Shown here: piece after piece, positions 23,861-34,715 of the stretch
Numbering within the stretch: the first letter of the stretch is position 1
Layout: each line of letters begins with the position of its first letter
Source: Vicingus serpentipes
GTDB taxonomy: Bacteria; Bacteroidota; Bacteroidia; Flavobacteriales_E; Vicingaceae
Assembly: GCA_024103385.1 (NCBI GenBank)
Contig: JAGFIT010000093.1
Location: 1-51,994, forward strand
Reading direction: 5' to 3'
DNA: 51,994 nt
Program-made: the position numbers and the translations under genes
Notes under the pieces: model-generated
Database searches by the model: none
Told to the model about the DNA's origin: nothing
Seen by the model: the letters and a program-made list of their open reading frames with translations, nothing else

Positions 23861-26800
23861 TTAATTATTTTTTTGAATTTCTAATGCCTCTTCAACAGTA
23901 ATCTGAATATTATCTTTATAAGCAATTACTTTTGGGTTTTCCACCCCCATCTCTTTCATTTCTATTTGTGTATCAATAGCTGATTGATAATCCGGATAAG
24001 AACCTATCGTATAAATCGTCTTTCCATTTTCTTCATAGCTCTTTACCCCTCTTCCTGTTAACCTTAAAAATATTCCAGCAGCTTCTATAGGAACTTCTTC
24101 CTCATATTCTCCTAATTGTACTTTGTACCTCACATCAACTTCCTGATTAATCGATTCTGACTCCTCATTAGGCTCATTAATTTCTTCAACTAGCACCTCT
24201 TCATTTAATTTCTCCTTCGGTGCTTCTTGCTGAGGCTCTAGATTACTAATAATAGTATTTCCTAACAATTCATTCGCTTGTGCTACAGAAATTCTTGCAC
24301 CACCATTGTAAGCTATAATAAATGCATCGCTAATTCCTATACTTCTAATTCTCTCTTTCTCGGTATTAGCTGCATCCAAATTTTTATGAACTCCAGAAGT
24401 ATATCTAATTAATCCATTCTGAATTCGTTCACTATTGATAGGTGTTAAATTATTCAATTGATCAGCAGTTATAGGCTTGGAGTAAACACCTACTTGAATC
24501 GTATAGAAAACCCCATCAATATTTCTCACATCTGTAGAAACACCATCTTTTACTTCTTCTGTAACTGGGCTAATTTTGGGTGCAACTTCGGGTATTGTCG
24601 TATTCTCTTTTTCTGTTGAAGTATTGGTTTCTTGAGGTAAAGGTCGCTCCGGTGTGTTATTAGTCACCAGATCATCTCCTCCATCTTGCATCGCTCTTGC
24701 TTTACTAATATTGATTCGTTCTCCATTAAAAAATGCTACTACAAAAGCATCACTATACCCAATTGATTGTATATCGGATTTTGCTTCGTTGGCCGCATTA
24801 AATTTCTTAAAAAATCCTGCTGTATAACGTGTAATTCCATTACCAGCATCCTCCGCCATAATAGGAGCAAATCCTTTAAAATGACTCTGAGGAATAGGAT
24901 TTCTAAACGCTCCTATCTGTACTTTAAATACTAACCCTTCAGGTAATTTTGGAGATACTGGTATTGGCTTATTATCACTATACTCCGCCTGGTTATTATT
25001 CAAAACAAAAATTGATTCTTCCAATACTGTTGGTATTTCGTCAATATTAACTGGTGTTGAATTTATTGGCTTTTTTGTTACTACAGGCTCTGTTGCCTCT
25101 TTGTTTGTTACTTCCGTTTGTTCTTTTTGTACAGGCTTATTTACTGCAAAATTTTCTCTTTCCTCCTCTATTATTGGCTGTTCCTCCGCAACAAGATCTT
25201 CTTCAGTTACTTCATTAGTTACAGGAGTATTATCCACTATATCATCCGAAACAATAGTGGATTTATCCAATAAACTACTATTGTATGTTTCCACTTTTTC
25301 AATAGCTTTAATATTTTCAGCCACCTCCGAATTAGCTAAAATTTCATCATTCTTTTTATTATTTTCTAATGCTTGCTTCTCTTTTTCTGTAGCACTCTTT
25401 CTTAATTCAGCTGCTTTTATTTCATTCTCCTCAATCATTCCTTTTAATTTCTCAATCTGACTACGCTTTTTCGCTTTATCTTCTTCTGTTTGTGCTCCAG
25501 CAAGCATTGCATTTAAACTAATTTCCAATGTTTTTTGATCATCAGCTTCTTCCTGCACTTTATCAGCCTCTATATATTCTACCTGTGCCTCTTTAATCAA
25601 TCTTCTTGTTTCTTTTTTTGTATTCGAATACATTTGATAATCTTCCGATTCTCTAGTTTCTTTTATCTCAGCTGGAGAAAGGCTAGTAACCAAAGTCGTT
25701 TCTTCTGGAGTTAATTGCTCATTAGCAACAGCCGTTCTAGTCTCCGATAAATCTTTTAAAAGTGTTTCTTCTTCTGTTTTCATTTCTTCTGCTTGCGCAT
25801 ACAATACTTCCGCTTCTTTCATCTCCTTTTCTGCTGCTGCGGATAATTCATTAGCTTCTGCAATTAAAGGTTCTCTCTCTTTTTTCTTTTTTACCGTTTC
25901 CGCACTATCTGTTAATATTTTTGCTTCTGCTTTTAAAACTTCAGCCTCTGTTTCTAAACTTTTTGCTTCAGCTTCCACATCAGAAGAAGGTAAAGCAATA
26001 GCTAACGGTTCATATACTTCAAAAGGTTCTACATCACCCGTAGCACTTGTGGTGGTGTTGTCAATTAACTTGTTTTGAGATGTTGTAGGCTTAGTTTCAA
26101 CTACTTTTGGTAGTGAACTTGGTGTTTCATTTTCATTAGTTGGTTCCTCTTCTTCAACTGGAGGTAAATCATCTGCTGCTGTTAAATCATCAACAGGCTC
26201 TTTTTGGGTAGAAACTTCTGTATTAATTGGCGGAGTTTTGCTCGCCAAGCTTTCTGTTGGTCCTTCGTTCTCAAAAGTCTTTTCTGTTTCAACCAACGTG
26301 AGTACTTCATCACCACCTTGCTCAAGGTATAATGCAATGGCTTGATTTTGCTTTTCAATAGATTTCATTTCTAACTCATAAGCTTCTTGCAATACAATTT
26401 CTTTAGAAACAAAACTATTTGAAGCCTCCGCTTTTTTTCTTTTTTCTTTCGCTTGCTTATAAAAAATGTTCGATTCATCTGCTAATAACCCTGCCATAAC
26501 AGCTGCCTCTGAATCAGGGGTTTTATTTGATTTTTTTATGTTAGATAATGTAGCCTCATTATTATAAAACTCATTTCTGTTGGCATTTTCATAAATCGTA
26601 GCTACTTGATCTTGTTTTTCATATGACTGCTTTTTCAATTCATCTGCTTTAGAAGATGCCTCTCCTTTTTCTTCTATAGATGTCATATTATCCATAGAGT
26701 TAATTAATATCTCTGCTTCTTCATTTAATTGGGCTGCTTCACTTTTTAGTTGAGCAACCTTTTCCATTTCCTTTTTCGATTGTTGAGATTTATACTCGTA

Positions 26801-29800
26801 CTTATTATTGTACTTCAGATTAGAAAACTCATCTTCTTCTGCATTTAAATTATTAGCGGTTAAATTTTCTTCCTTAACTGCATATTGATTTAAACTAACT
26901 TTCTCTTGCTCTACAGGTTCTTTCTTCTTTTCTGGAGTTAATTGATTTACTGGTTCTTCTTTTTTTACCTCTACAACTTTTTCTTTCTCAACTGGTATTT
27001 TCTCTTCAACCCCATTCTCTTTTTCTGGTTCTTTCTCTTCTACCACGTCAGTCAAAACAGGATCTGTTTCTTCTTCAACTACCTCTGGCTGAACAGATTC
27101 TGCTTGCATTTCGTAAAGTGCAGCATATTCTTTTTGCTCTTGCAAACTATTCTCTAACATTGCTATTTCTATCTCTAAATCTTGCTTACTTGCTTCATCA
27201 ACAGTCGGTAATTCAGATTTCTTATTGGCTATGTCTTTTTCGATTGATTGTGCCCATTTCTTATGTAAATTAGATTTTTGTGTATAGGCTTCATAGCTAT
27301 CTTCATCTGCCAATTGACTCAATTCTTCAGTGTATTGGGCTTCATAATCCCCTACATTCTCATTTAGTCCAGCATTATTCTCGTCAATTTCTTTTTCTTC
27401 CTCTTTTAATCCATCAGTTTCATTGTTAGTATCTTCAGCAACAACACTTAGTAAATCAATCTCTTTTTGTTTCTCAGCCTTTAAATTCTTTAGTGATTTA
27501 ATCTTATTTTTCAGCTGGTCTTTCTCTCCCTCACTAGTTGATGCATCTAACTGATGATTTCTTATTTCAATTTCTTCATCAATAGAAGCAATCCACTCTT
27601 TATTCACTTTAGCGATTAACATTGATTTTTCTTCTTCATCGTCAACAACATCCACATCAGCAAGTGCAGCACCATATTGAGTATTATAATCAATTAATTT
27701 TCCTTCATCATCAATTATTTTATACTCTTCTTTATGGTCGTCTAATTTATATGAAAACACTTCCATGGCTGTCGTTTCTTCTTCTGGAGGATAAAAACCT
27801 AGTAACCCTTCATCCTCAAAATAGGAAATATTATTTTCTATTTTTAATTTTTCAATATCGTCTACTTTTGGTTTTGAAGTATTAACAGCTTCTAACTGTG
27901 CAACAACTTCTTTAGACACCTCATATTTGTTTTGAGCTGCTGCATAATCTTTATACAGATTGCCTGCTCGCTTTTTTGCTGCATCCAAATCAAACTCAAC
28001 ATCTTCCATATCAATTTCAAGTGTTTTCAACTGTAAATCAATCTCCTCTATTTCTTTTTTCTTCTTTGTTGAATTCTTTTTTTCTTCTAATTGATTAATC
28101 GATTTGATTAAATTGTTTTTTCTATTGTTTAACTCAGCAAGATTATTTACTTCATCTCTATAAGCCTCTTCAGTTTCTTGATAAGTAGTTTCTGCTATAT
28201 CTTTTTCTGATGATAAGGCGGATTCGGTTTGGTAAGTAGCTGAAGCAATTTCATCTAATTTTTCTTTTCCTTCTTCTACAGTTCCTCTATCTCCCGAAGC
28301 GGCTTTTTCTTGTATTGCTTTTATAGCCTTTGTATCTGATGCTCTTTCATTGGCTTCATTTTCTAGAGACCGAGCTATATTCATCACTGCTGCAGTTTCA
28401 TTAATTAAACGTGCTGCCTCTAGTTTCTTCTTGTCCGCTGTTGCTTGCTTTTCTTTTCTTTCTACATCATTTATAGCAACATCTGCCTCTTTATACAAAG
28501 CCTTTGCTTCTTCAAATAATTTTTTAGCTTTAGCACTTTTCTCTTGAGCTATTTGATAAGAATAATTAGCTTGATTTCTAGATGTTTCTGCCTGATTAAT
28601 TAGCTTCTGAGATTGTTCTTGAACTTGTTCAACCAATTCTTCATCAGATAAGTTAGCATAATTAGAATTCTCTTCATTGTTTTTCTCTTTCAATGCATTG
28701 TTCAAGCTAGTTTGTAGTGAAGTATTGAGCGCTTCTTCTTCAGTAGTATTTACATCAAGGTTTGCTCTGGCTTTAAGGATATTTTGAACCACTAGTGGAT
28801 CAGTTATATCAAATTCATCAGATTCATCAAATAGGTTTTTAACTACTAATTTTTCAGCATCTCCTTCCCCTACTAACCTCAATTCTTGTTTTAGAGCTCT
28901 GTATTTTTCTAGTACTGGAACATCGATAATGGCCGAATGAACTGGAGCATCACTAGTTGTTTCAACTAATATTTTATATTTCCCTCCATTGCTTGGAAGA
29001 AGCAACATATACTCTCCAGAAACATCATGCGTTTTATAAACTCCATACCTCTTATCTTGCTCAACATCCTTTATAGTTATTGTTGCAGACTTCATAGCAG
29101 GATTTGCTTCTGCCAGAAAAATTCCTTTGATAGCGGTGTTTTTAACTGGTTGCGGATCTACAGTTACACGATAAACCGTTAACTCTCCTTGTTTACTTGC
29201 TCTTGAAGAGGCAAAGTAAGCTAACTTATTGTCAATGTCCGATATATACAGTATATCATCTCCTGGTGTATTGATTGGAAAATCTAAATTTTCTGGTACT
29301 GACCATTTTCCTGTTGTTGAATTATATGTCGATTTAAAAACATCATACCCTCCCATACTATTATAACCTTTAGAACTAAAGTAGAGCGTTTTCCCATCAG
29401 GATGTAAAAAGGGATAATCTTCATCGTATTTCGTGTTGATACCTTCTCCTAAATTAATTGGTTTGCTCCATTCTGTTCCGCCAGTTTTTTCAACTCTAAA
29501 TAAATCTCTACCATTCTTTCCATCTGTTCCATAAGAAGAATAAATAACCACATCTTTAGTTTCCCCCAAATAAACTAAGGATGTTTCTTCTTTTTTAACA
29601 TCTAATTTAGATTTAAACTCATCTGGTTTAACAATTACCTTCCCTCCTATACCTTTTAAAGAGTAGGATCTAAAAAAATCTGCTTCTTTAATTTCTTTTT
29701 TATCTAACACTCCTATATCAACAATATTTTTAAGCAAACTCTTTCCATTCTCACACATCTCTACTTCTCTTTCTATATTGTACTTTTGAAGTTGTTTAGC

Positions 29801-30190
29801 GTCTGCTTTTCCTTTAAATTTGTTGTAATAAACAATTGCTGGATCAAACTCATAATTAAAATGATGCGCTTTGGCTAAAAAATAATATGCTTCTGGATCC
29901 ACCGTTGATTTGGAAACTGCAAATTTTAAATACTTCAACGATTTTTCTTTATCCCTCGTTGCGAAGAGCAAACATGCTCCATATTTATAGTTGTAATTAA
30001 GATCCTTAGGGTATAAACTCAATAATTGAGCAAACAATGGCAATGCCTCATTATATTGCTCTTTATCAAACAATTCATCCGAAGCTGTTTTCAACTCTTC
30101 CTCCGATGAGTATTGAGCGCAAACACTAAGTGTCAATGTCAAAAAAGCTATAAAAATAAATAGTTGTTTATGTAGCTGTTTTTTTATCAT
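23861..30190 (-). CDS. Giant PorE-like envelope protein: TPR, PD40, coiled coil, three SPOR domains
   Basis: A 2109-residue exported protein. Signal peptide 1-25 (VCAQ), TPR-like helices about 28-130, PD40 beta-propeller blades about 205-350 (EDYPFLHPDGKTLYFSSKG; YDVFKS), and a carboxypeptidase-regulatory-like sandwich about 355-440. Next comes a Glu/Lys/Ala-rich region about 480-1740, with heptad-like blocks broken by Glu/Pro/Thr linkers. Three C-terminal SPOR domains start near 1750, 1892 and 2017 (LVFKVQIGAF, FYTIQVGVYSK, VRYKVQLGEYEE). SPOR domains bind denuded septal peptidoglycan. The first three modules match PorE of the type IX system, which ends instead in an OmpA domain. I infer a periplasm-spanning tether. 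It lies three bases before clpS. Confidence 0.85.
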   Translation of the reverse strand: MIKKQLHKQLFIFIAFLTLTLSVCAQYSSEEELKTASDELFDKEQYNEALPLFAQLLSLYPKDLNYNYKYGACLLFATRDKEKSLKYLKFAVSKSTVDPEAYYFLAKAHHFNYEFDPAIVYYNKFKGKADAKQLQKYNIEREVEMCENGKSLLKNIVDIGVLDKKEIKEADFFRSYSLKGIGGKVIVKPDEFKSKLDVKKEETSLVYLGETKDVVIYSSYGTDGKNGRDLFRVEKTGGTEWSKPINLGEGINTKYDEDYPFLHPDGKTLYFSSKGYNSMGGYDVFKSTYNSTTGKWSVPENLDFPINTPGDDILYISDIDNKLAYFASSRASKQGELTVYRVTVDPQPVKNTAIKGIFLAEANPAMKSATITIKDVEQDKRYGVYKTHDVSGEYMLLLPSNGGKYKILVETTSDAPVHSAIIDVPVLEKYRALKQELRLVGEGDAEKLVVKNLFDESDEFDITDPLVVQNILKARANLDVNTTEEEALNTSLQTSLNNALKEKNNEENSNYANLSDEELVEQVQEQSQKLINQAETSRNQANYSYQIAQEKSAKAKKLFEEAKALYKEADVAINDVERKEKQATADKKKLEAARLINETAAVMNIARSLENEANERASDTKAIKAIQEKAASGDRGTVEEGKEKLDEIASATYQTESALSSEKDIAETTYQETEEAYRDEVNNLAELNNRKNNLIKSINQLEEKKNSTKKKKEIEEIDLQLKTLEIDMEDVEFDLDAAKKRAGNLYKDYAAAQNKYEVSKEVVAQLEAVNTSKPKVDDIEKLKIENNISYFEDEGLLGFYPPEEETTAMEVFSYKLDDHKEEYKIIDDEGKLIDYNTQYGAALADVDVVDDEEEKSMLIAKVNKEWIASIDEEIEIRNHQLDASTSEGEKDQLKNKIKSLKNLKAEKQKEIDLLSVVAEDTNNETDGLKEEEKEIDENNAGLNENVGDYEAQYTEELSQLADEDSYEAYTQKSNLHKKWAQSIEKDIANKKSELPTVDEASKQDLEIEIAMLENSLQEQKEYAALYEMQAESVQPEVVEEETDPVLTDVVEEKEPEKENGVEEKIPVEKEKVVEVKKEEPVNQLTPEKKKEPVEQEKVSLNQYAVKEENLTANNLNAEEDEFSNLKYNNKYEYKSQQSKKEMEKVAQLKSEAAQLNEEAEILINSMDNMTSIEEKGEASSKADELKKQSYEKQDQVATIYENANRNEFYNNEATLSNIKKSNKTPDSEAAVMAGLLADESNIFYKQAKEKRKKAEASNSFVSKEIVLQEAYELEMKSIEKQNQAIALYLEQGGDEVLTLVETEKTFENEGPTESLASKTPPINTEVSTQKEPVDDLTAADDLPPVEEEEPTNENETPSSLPKVVETKPTTSQNKLIDNTTTSATGDVEPFEVYEPLAIALPSSDVEAEAKSLETEAEVLKAEAKILTDSAETVKKKKEREPLIAEANELSAAAEKEMKEAEVLYAQAEEMKTEEETLLKDLSETRTAVANEQLTPEETTLVTSLSPAEIKETRESEDYQMYSNTKKETRRLIKEAQVEYIEADKVQEEADDQKTLEISLNAMLAGAQTEEDKAKKRSQIEKLKGMIEENEIKAAELRKSATEKEKQALENNKKNDEILANSEVAENIKAIEKVETYNSSLLDKSTIVSDDIVDNTPVTNEVTEEDLVAEEQPIIEEERENFAVNKPVQKEQTEVTNKEATEPVVTKKPINSTPVNIDEIPTVLEESIFVLNNNQAEYSDNKPIPVSPKLPEGLVFKVQIGAFRNPIPQSHFKGFAPIMAEDAGNGITRYTAGFFKKFNAANEAKSDIQSIGYSDAFVVAFFNGERINISKARAMQDGGDDLVTNNTPERPLPQETNTSTEKENTTIPEVAPKISPVTEEVKDGVSTDVRNIDGVFYTIQVGVYSKPITADQLNNLTPINSERIQNGLIRYTSGVHKNLDAANTEKERIRSIGISDAFIIAYNGGARISVAQANELLGNTIISNLEPQQEAPKEKLNEEVLVEEINEPNEESESINQEVDVRYKVQLGEYEEEVPIEAAGIFLRLTGRGVKSYEENGKTIYTIGSYPDYQSAIDTQIEMKEMGVENPKVIAYKDNIQITVEEALEIQKNN

Positions 30191-30210
30191 GAAGTCCTTA
30201 GGTCAAACGG

Positions 30211-30218
30211 CAAAAATA
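30211..30218 (-). promoter_or_regulatory. Possible internal -7 box before giant B
   Basis: On the minus strand TATTTTTG (30218-30211) matches TAnnTTTG exactly, 21 bases before the giant B start codon. The -33 region is only T-rich, without TTTG, so this is a weak candidate for an extra promoter inside the operon. Confidence 0.35.
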
Positions 30219-30260
30219 ACAATATATTAATGGATGTAAAAATCACAGTAATTTCCATAA

Positions 30261-33200
30261 TTAATCATCAAATTTTCTTAAAAAATCTTTCTTTTTAGTT
30301 TCTGTAGAATACATAAATTGATAAGGCTCCTCTCCTTTCTCTCCTTTTGATTTTCTCTTATCAGGTTTCACTTCTTGTATTGCTGTGTTAAAATCTGAAT
30401 CAGAAGATATAGCTTGCATAACCCCTCTTGTATAAGTAAAGAAGTACCAATTGTTTCTTTCTATCTCTAAATAAATCGTTAATAAATCTCCACTCCTCTT
30501 TTTTGTTAATTCCACCTTTCCTTCTACATATTTGTTAATTTGCTTATTATCGATATTTCCTATACCAATCTTTCCAAAAGACTTGTAAGATCTACTGGCA
30601 TCATTCCATTTTAATTTTAAATCATTAAAAACGAGTGTTTTTCGTAAAGATTCTGGTAGTTTTTTAAACTCTCCATATAAACTCGCTTCTCCTATCAATT
30701 TATCAGCATCCTTTTTACCAAGTACCTCTCTTAATCCTTTTTCAAAAGTTGGTCTATCCAATTTAGCGGGATCTAAAGAACTAGCTTCCTCTAGTTTTTT
30801 GACCATCTTTTTTAAGGCATCATCTGTAAAGAAAAAATCAACCAATGCTACCAAATCAAAAATAGCATCATTATCCAATTGATTATGTTGTACGACTCCT
30901 GCTGTAGTTATATTTACCTGGCCTGTTTTTCCTCCTAAATCAATAAGTCCTTCCCCATACACTTTACAGTTTTTAGTATTAAAACTCAGGTAATTTCCGC
31001 TAAAAGACATTTCTTGTATTTTATCTTTATTGGAAATTTTATATTCCTCTGCAACTCTATCATAAAAAAGGTAACCTTTAGCAGGTATCACTTCCACATG
31101 GCTGTACTTCTTTTTGTTATTTAAGAAGGAGCTATATATGCCTAATGAATCTGAACTCAACATAACACTAGCATAAAGTGGGTTTCCGGTTACATCTTTA
31201 GTTGTTGAATCTATGGGTATATAAATTTCATTCGGATTAATCTCTGCTTCAAAACTAAACCAATTTGTAGGCAACAAATCACAATCGTGATGAATCCTAG
31301 AAAACCCATCAAACCTTAAATGTTGATTGTTGGCAAACAATTTTACTTTTCCATAGAAATCATAATTTGGACTTAAAGTAAAATTAGTGTCTATTGGAAT
31401 GTTAGCTGTCGCGTAAGTCTGACCTGTTGAATCTACTGCTAGGTTCTGTAAAAATATAGTTTGTTTTTTTTCTATTTCATCCACATAATCTATATAACCC
31501 GACCCCGAATAATCTTTTCTTCCAAATACATTAATAGTTGAATTATAGATATCAAAATTTTGAGTAACATAACTTGCCACTACTCTTGCATTGTTTAATG
31601 TTCTCATTTTAGCCTTTTTATCTATAATTACTTCCCCACTATCTGGGTAAACCATTGCATCAGCAACGTTCATAAATTTAACTCCTTCTGCAGTAATAAC
31701 TTTTCTTCTTAAATCATATTTAGCTTTTCCAGAAAAGAAACTCAACGAATCTTGTTCTGGATGGACAGATATAAATTGTGCTCCTTCTAACTTAACATCT
31801 GCAGCATCAGCAGAACCTGCCTCTCCTGCAGATAGTTCAATTTCATCATTATCCATATACCATTTAAATTCATCCATGTAACAGATATATTGATTTTGAG
31901 GAAAATCAATAAATGAACCTCCTCCATTTGATTTAAAAGTTCCATTTCTATCTTTAAAAGAGACATATGCGTTTACGTTAACTGTTGAAAACGACAATTC
32001 ATTCGCTAGAGAATCATCTTTCAACCTAAAATCAGCCGTATCTGACTCAAAATCTTGAAACTTAAATCTTATGAGGTTGGCTTCTAACTCTGCTTTCTGG
32101 AACTCAAACATACCTTTTCCTGATAATCCTTCTGGCTGAATCATAGTTTGTCCATGCATAAATGACGCCATATCGTACATCGCTATCGGCTTGTCTATTT
32201 CTTTATGAATCATTATATCTCTCTTAGGATACCACCTTGTCATAATATTTTCGCCTTCAACAGGTGGAAATTCAACAGCTACAGGATTTTCTTTCACATT
32301 ATAGCTTTGGGCCACTGCGTGCATAGAATCGGGTAAAAACACAAAATCATTAGAATAAGTAGTTGATGCAATATACTTGAGGCTTCCATTTCCTTTGAGT
32401 CCTTCATGACTCATATTGATAGTGTCATTGAATGTTCCTTTTCCTCCATACATCGGATACCCTCCTGGAGGGGTTCCTCTAACAAACCCTAAAGAATGAT
32501 CTGGTTGTAAGGTCAACACCTCATCAAAATCAGGAAAAATACCTGCTGATAAAAATGTTCCTTTGAATTTTAAAGCGGAATTGTCAAAATTATCTAAACT
32601 ATCTATTGTAAAAGGCTCTACGTGAAAATAGAAGTCATCTTTTTTATACACTCCACCTTGAATAGACCCTCTATTATAAAAAACATAAGAATCTCTATAA
32701 CTATTTAAAATTGGGTATTCATGTGCCGATTTAACCCCTGATTTATTGTCTCCTCTATCTATTAATAAATCGCCATTAATCTTTTCAATTACTGTCTTAA
32801 CTGGTTTGATTATTGGTCTATTTTCTTGATCATACTGACCTGTTTCTGCATAAATCCTCAAAGAATCAACATTGGGCATATCCACCTTAAACTCGTCATA
32901 TTTAAACGCGAAATTACTCCCCATAATATCAAACCTTCCCGCTTGAACTACACCACTAAAATCAAAATCACGATTCTTTTTTAATATAATTTCTTGTTTC
33001 GCTGGATAAATAATAACTTCCTGAGAATCACTTACATTAATACTATTTACTCCCCTAATTTTTAAATCATAATTCAATAAACTCAACGTAGCATTACTTT
33101 CTCCTTTAATTTTTGAATAAAAACCTATTACATCATAGTCTACATTACCTCCACTTGCATTAACCCAGTCAATTAATCGATCTTTCACTTGAAACGTTTT

Positions 33201-34715
33201 GTCATCATAATTATACAACACAAACCCTTTATTAGAGAGGTCTAGCAACATAGATTCTAATTGTGTAAAAGAAAATCTAGTAGCTTCAGCCAATTCTTCC
33301 ATAGTAATAAAGTTGGTATCCAATTGATCAACTAATTTTTTAATTTGATAAAATGGATGCACATCATTCATTCCCATAATAGAAGCATATGCACGTAAAC
33401 TAAAATAATCAGAGGAGGTAAAAACAGCATCTATTTTAGTTCCTCCCTTCATGTTTTGAAATTCTATCATTGGAGAATCTATTTTCCAATTTAATGATTC
33501 AAAATCCATATCCACTTGATGATATGAATTGAAGTAAGGAGTTAATTTAATTCCTTGATGATCCCTAATTAAAACAATATTTCTATCTTGAATAAAAAAC
33601 TTAAAAGACAATCCTGGATGATAAATAGAATCTTCTTTAATATAAAATGTTGCCGAAGCAATTTCTGCAACAACACGTTCTGGTTTAATAATAAATGTTT
33701 TAGATGCCATTTTCAAAAAGGGCTTTTCATCTCTATAAAAAATCACATAAGCATCATCATCCCCCACACCCCTTCCCATTACTCTTCTACCATTTAAAGA
33801 AAAACCTCCTATGTAGTCAACTCCTTTAGAAATATCTTTTATTTCTAATTTAGAAGCATAAGAGGTAAAACGAGGATATGTTGCTTTATCTGGCTTAACA
33901 TTAGCCAACACCTTCTCTTCCAGTGTTCCTTTAAGTGCTTGATCAAAATAATAGTAATCGTAAAACATCACATCCTTAATACTGTAGGTTGGTGATTTTA
34001 CAGAGAACCTATACTCATCAATTTCGGCAAAAACAGAATCAGCAGGAAACCCAGCTCTTTCCCATGTTATTTTTCCTCCTTGACCTACCCACTTTTGTTC
34101 TGTAGGATAATAAATCCCTTTAGTATTGTTAATTACCGAGCTATCCCCTTTTGAATAACATTTTAACGTTAAAGCTTCAAATTCTATTGTTGGTAAACTA
34201 TCATAACCAAAAACATAATTATTATTACTAGCTGCCCATACATTTGCTGAAGATTTATAAAGTACATTTTCTGAAAATAAGGCATTACAGGCATCCAAAT
34301 AATCTGTAAACATTTTTTTACTTTTTCCATTAACTAACTTAATAACAATTTCTTGCCAAGCAAAGAAGCTTTTTTCTGTTTGGTACTTGCTATTAACAAA
34401 TTGAGAAATAGTAAACAAGTAATTTTTAAAATCCGGAAAAGCTTTTTTTCGTTTATTAAGCATCAAATTAGCCACTCTATAAACACTTTCTCGCTGTTTC
34501 TCGGAAAACTTACCTCCAAACCAGTCCCAAGAGAACTCATCCATTACCAGTTTTCCATCCAACTGCCTTGAATAAGTCATAAATGTTTCCATCTCCTCAA
34601 AAAACAAGGTAGAGTCTGATGAAAATTCCTTGACTTTTGTTTGAGAATTCGCCTGAATTGCAATAAAAATGAGTAGAAATCCAATAATATTTTTATACAT
34701 ATGCGTTATTTTCAT
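30261..34715 (-). CDS. Giant secreted beta-rich protein of unknown function
   Basis: A 1484-residue exported protein with no assignable family. The ATG at 34715 is chosen because it overlaps the prmA stop as ATGA; the longer frame begins with TTG inside prmA. Signal peptide about 1-25 (FLLIFIAIQANSQ). Residues about 30-200 are helical. Most of the rest is a long succession of amphipathic strands, with recurring phrases such as GGFSLNGRRVMGRG and EGLKGNGSLKYI. A helical patch near 470-530 resembles a winged-helix fold. The C-terminal 180 residues are mixed, ending in basic and acidic runs. The strand pattern recalls OstA/AsmA-like bridging proteins, but this is only an impression. Giant B starts 70 bases downstream. 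Confidence 0.75.
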   Translation of the reverse strand: MKITHMYKNIIGFLLIFIAIQANSQTKVKEFSSDSTLFFEEMETFMTYSRQLDGKLVMDEFSWDWFGGKFSEKQRESVYRVANLMLNKRKKAFPDFKNYLFTISQFVNSKYQTEKSFFAWQEIVIKLVNGKSKKMFTDYLDACNALFSENVLYKSSANVWAASNNNYVFGYDSLPTIEFEALTLKCYSKGDSSVINNTKGIYYPTEQKWVGQGGKITWERAGFPADSVFAEIDEYRFSVKSPTYSIKDVMFYDYYYFDQALKGTLEEKVLANVKPDKATYPRFTSYASKLEIKDISKGVDYIGGFSLNGRRVMGRGVGDDDAYVIFYRDEKPFLKMASKTFIIKPERVVAEIASATFYIKEDSIYHPGLSFKFFIQDRNIVLIRDHQGIKLTPYFNSYHQVDMDFESLNWKIDSPMIEFQNMKGGTKIDAVFTSSDYFSLRAYASIMGMNDVHPFYQIKKLVDQLDTNFITMEELAEATRFSFTQLESMLLDLSNKGFVLYNYDDKTFQVKDRLIDWVNASGGNVDYDVIGFYSKIKGESNATLSLLNYDLKIRGVNSINVSDSQEVIIYPAKQEIILKKNRDFDFSGVVQAGRFDIMGSNFAFKYDEFKVDMPNVDSLRIYAETGQYDQENRPIIKPVKTVIEKINGDLLIDRGDNKSGVKSAHEYPILNSYRDSYVFYNRGSIQGGVYKKDDFYFHVEPFTIDSLDNFDNSALKFKGTFLSAGIFPDFDEVLTLQPDHSLGFVRGTPPGGYPMYGGKGTFNDTINMSHEGLKGNGSLKYIASTTYSNDFVFLPDSMHAVAQSYNVKENPVAVEFPPVEGENIMTRWYPKRDIMIHKEIDKPIAMYDMASFMHGQTMIQPEGLSGKGMFEFQKAELEANLIRFKFQDFESDTADFRLKDDSLANELSFSTVNVNAYVSFKDRNGTFKSNGGGSFIDFPQNQYICYMDEFKWYMDNDEIELSAGEAGSADAADVKLEGAQFISVHPEQDSLSFFSGKAKYDLRRKVITAEGVKFMNVADAMVYPDSGEVIIDKKAKMRTLNNARVVASYVTQNFDIYNSTINVFGRKDYSGSGYIDYVDEIEKKQTIFLQNLAVDSTGQTYATANIPIDTNFTLSPNYDFYGKVKLFANNQHLRFDGFSRIHHDCDLLPTNWFSFEAEINPNEIYIPIDSTTKDVTGNPLYASVMLSSDSLGIYSSFLNNKKKYSHVEVIPAKGYLFYDRVAEEYKISNKDKIQEMSFSGNYLSFNTKNCKVYGEGLIDLGGKTGQVNITTAGVVQHNQLDNDAIFDLVALVDFFFTDDALKKMVKKLEEASSLDPAKLDRPTFEKGLREVLGKKDADKLIGEASLYGEFKKLPESLRKTLVFNDLKLKWNDASRSYKSFGKIGIGNIDNKQINKYVEGKVELTKKRSGDLLTIYLEIERNNWYFFTYTRGVMQAISSDSDFNTAIQEVKPDKRKSKGEKGEEPYQFMYSTETKKKDFLRKFDD

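Noticed and set aside
24000-30000. Several open frames on the plus strand opposite the giant B gene
   Set aside because: They are shadows of the Glu/Lys/Ala-rich coding sequence; their Phe/Ser/Leu-rich translations have no domains and no supported starts.
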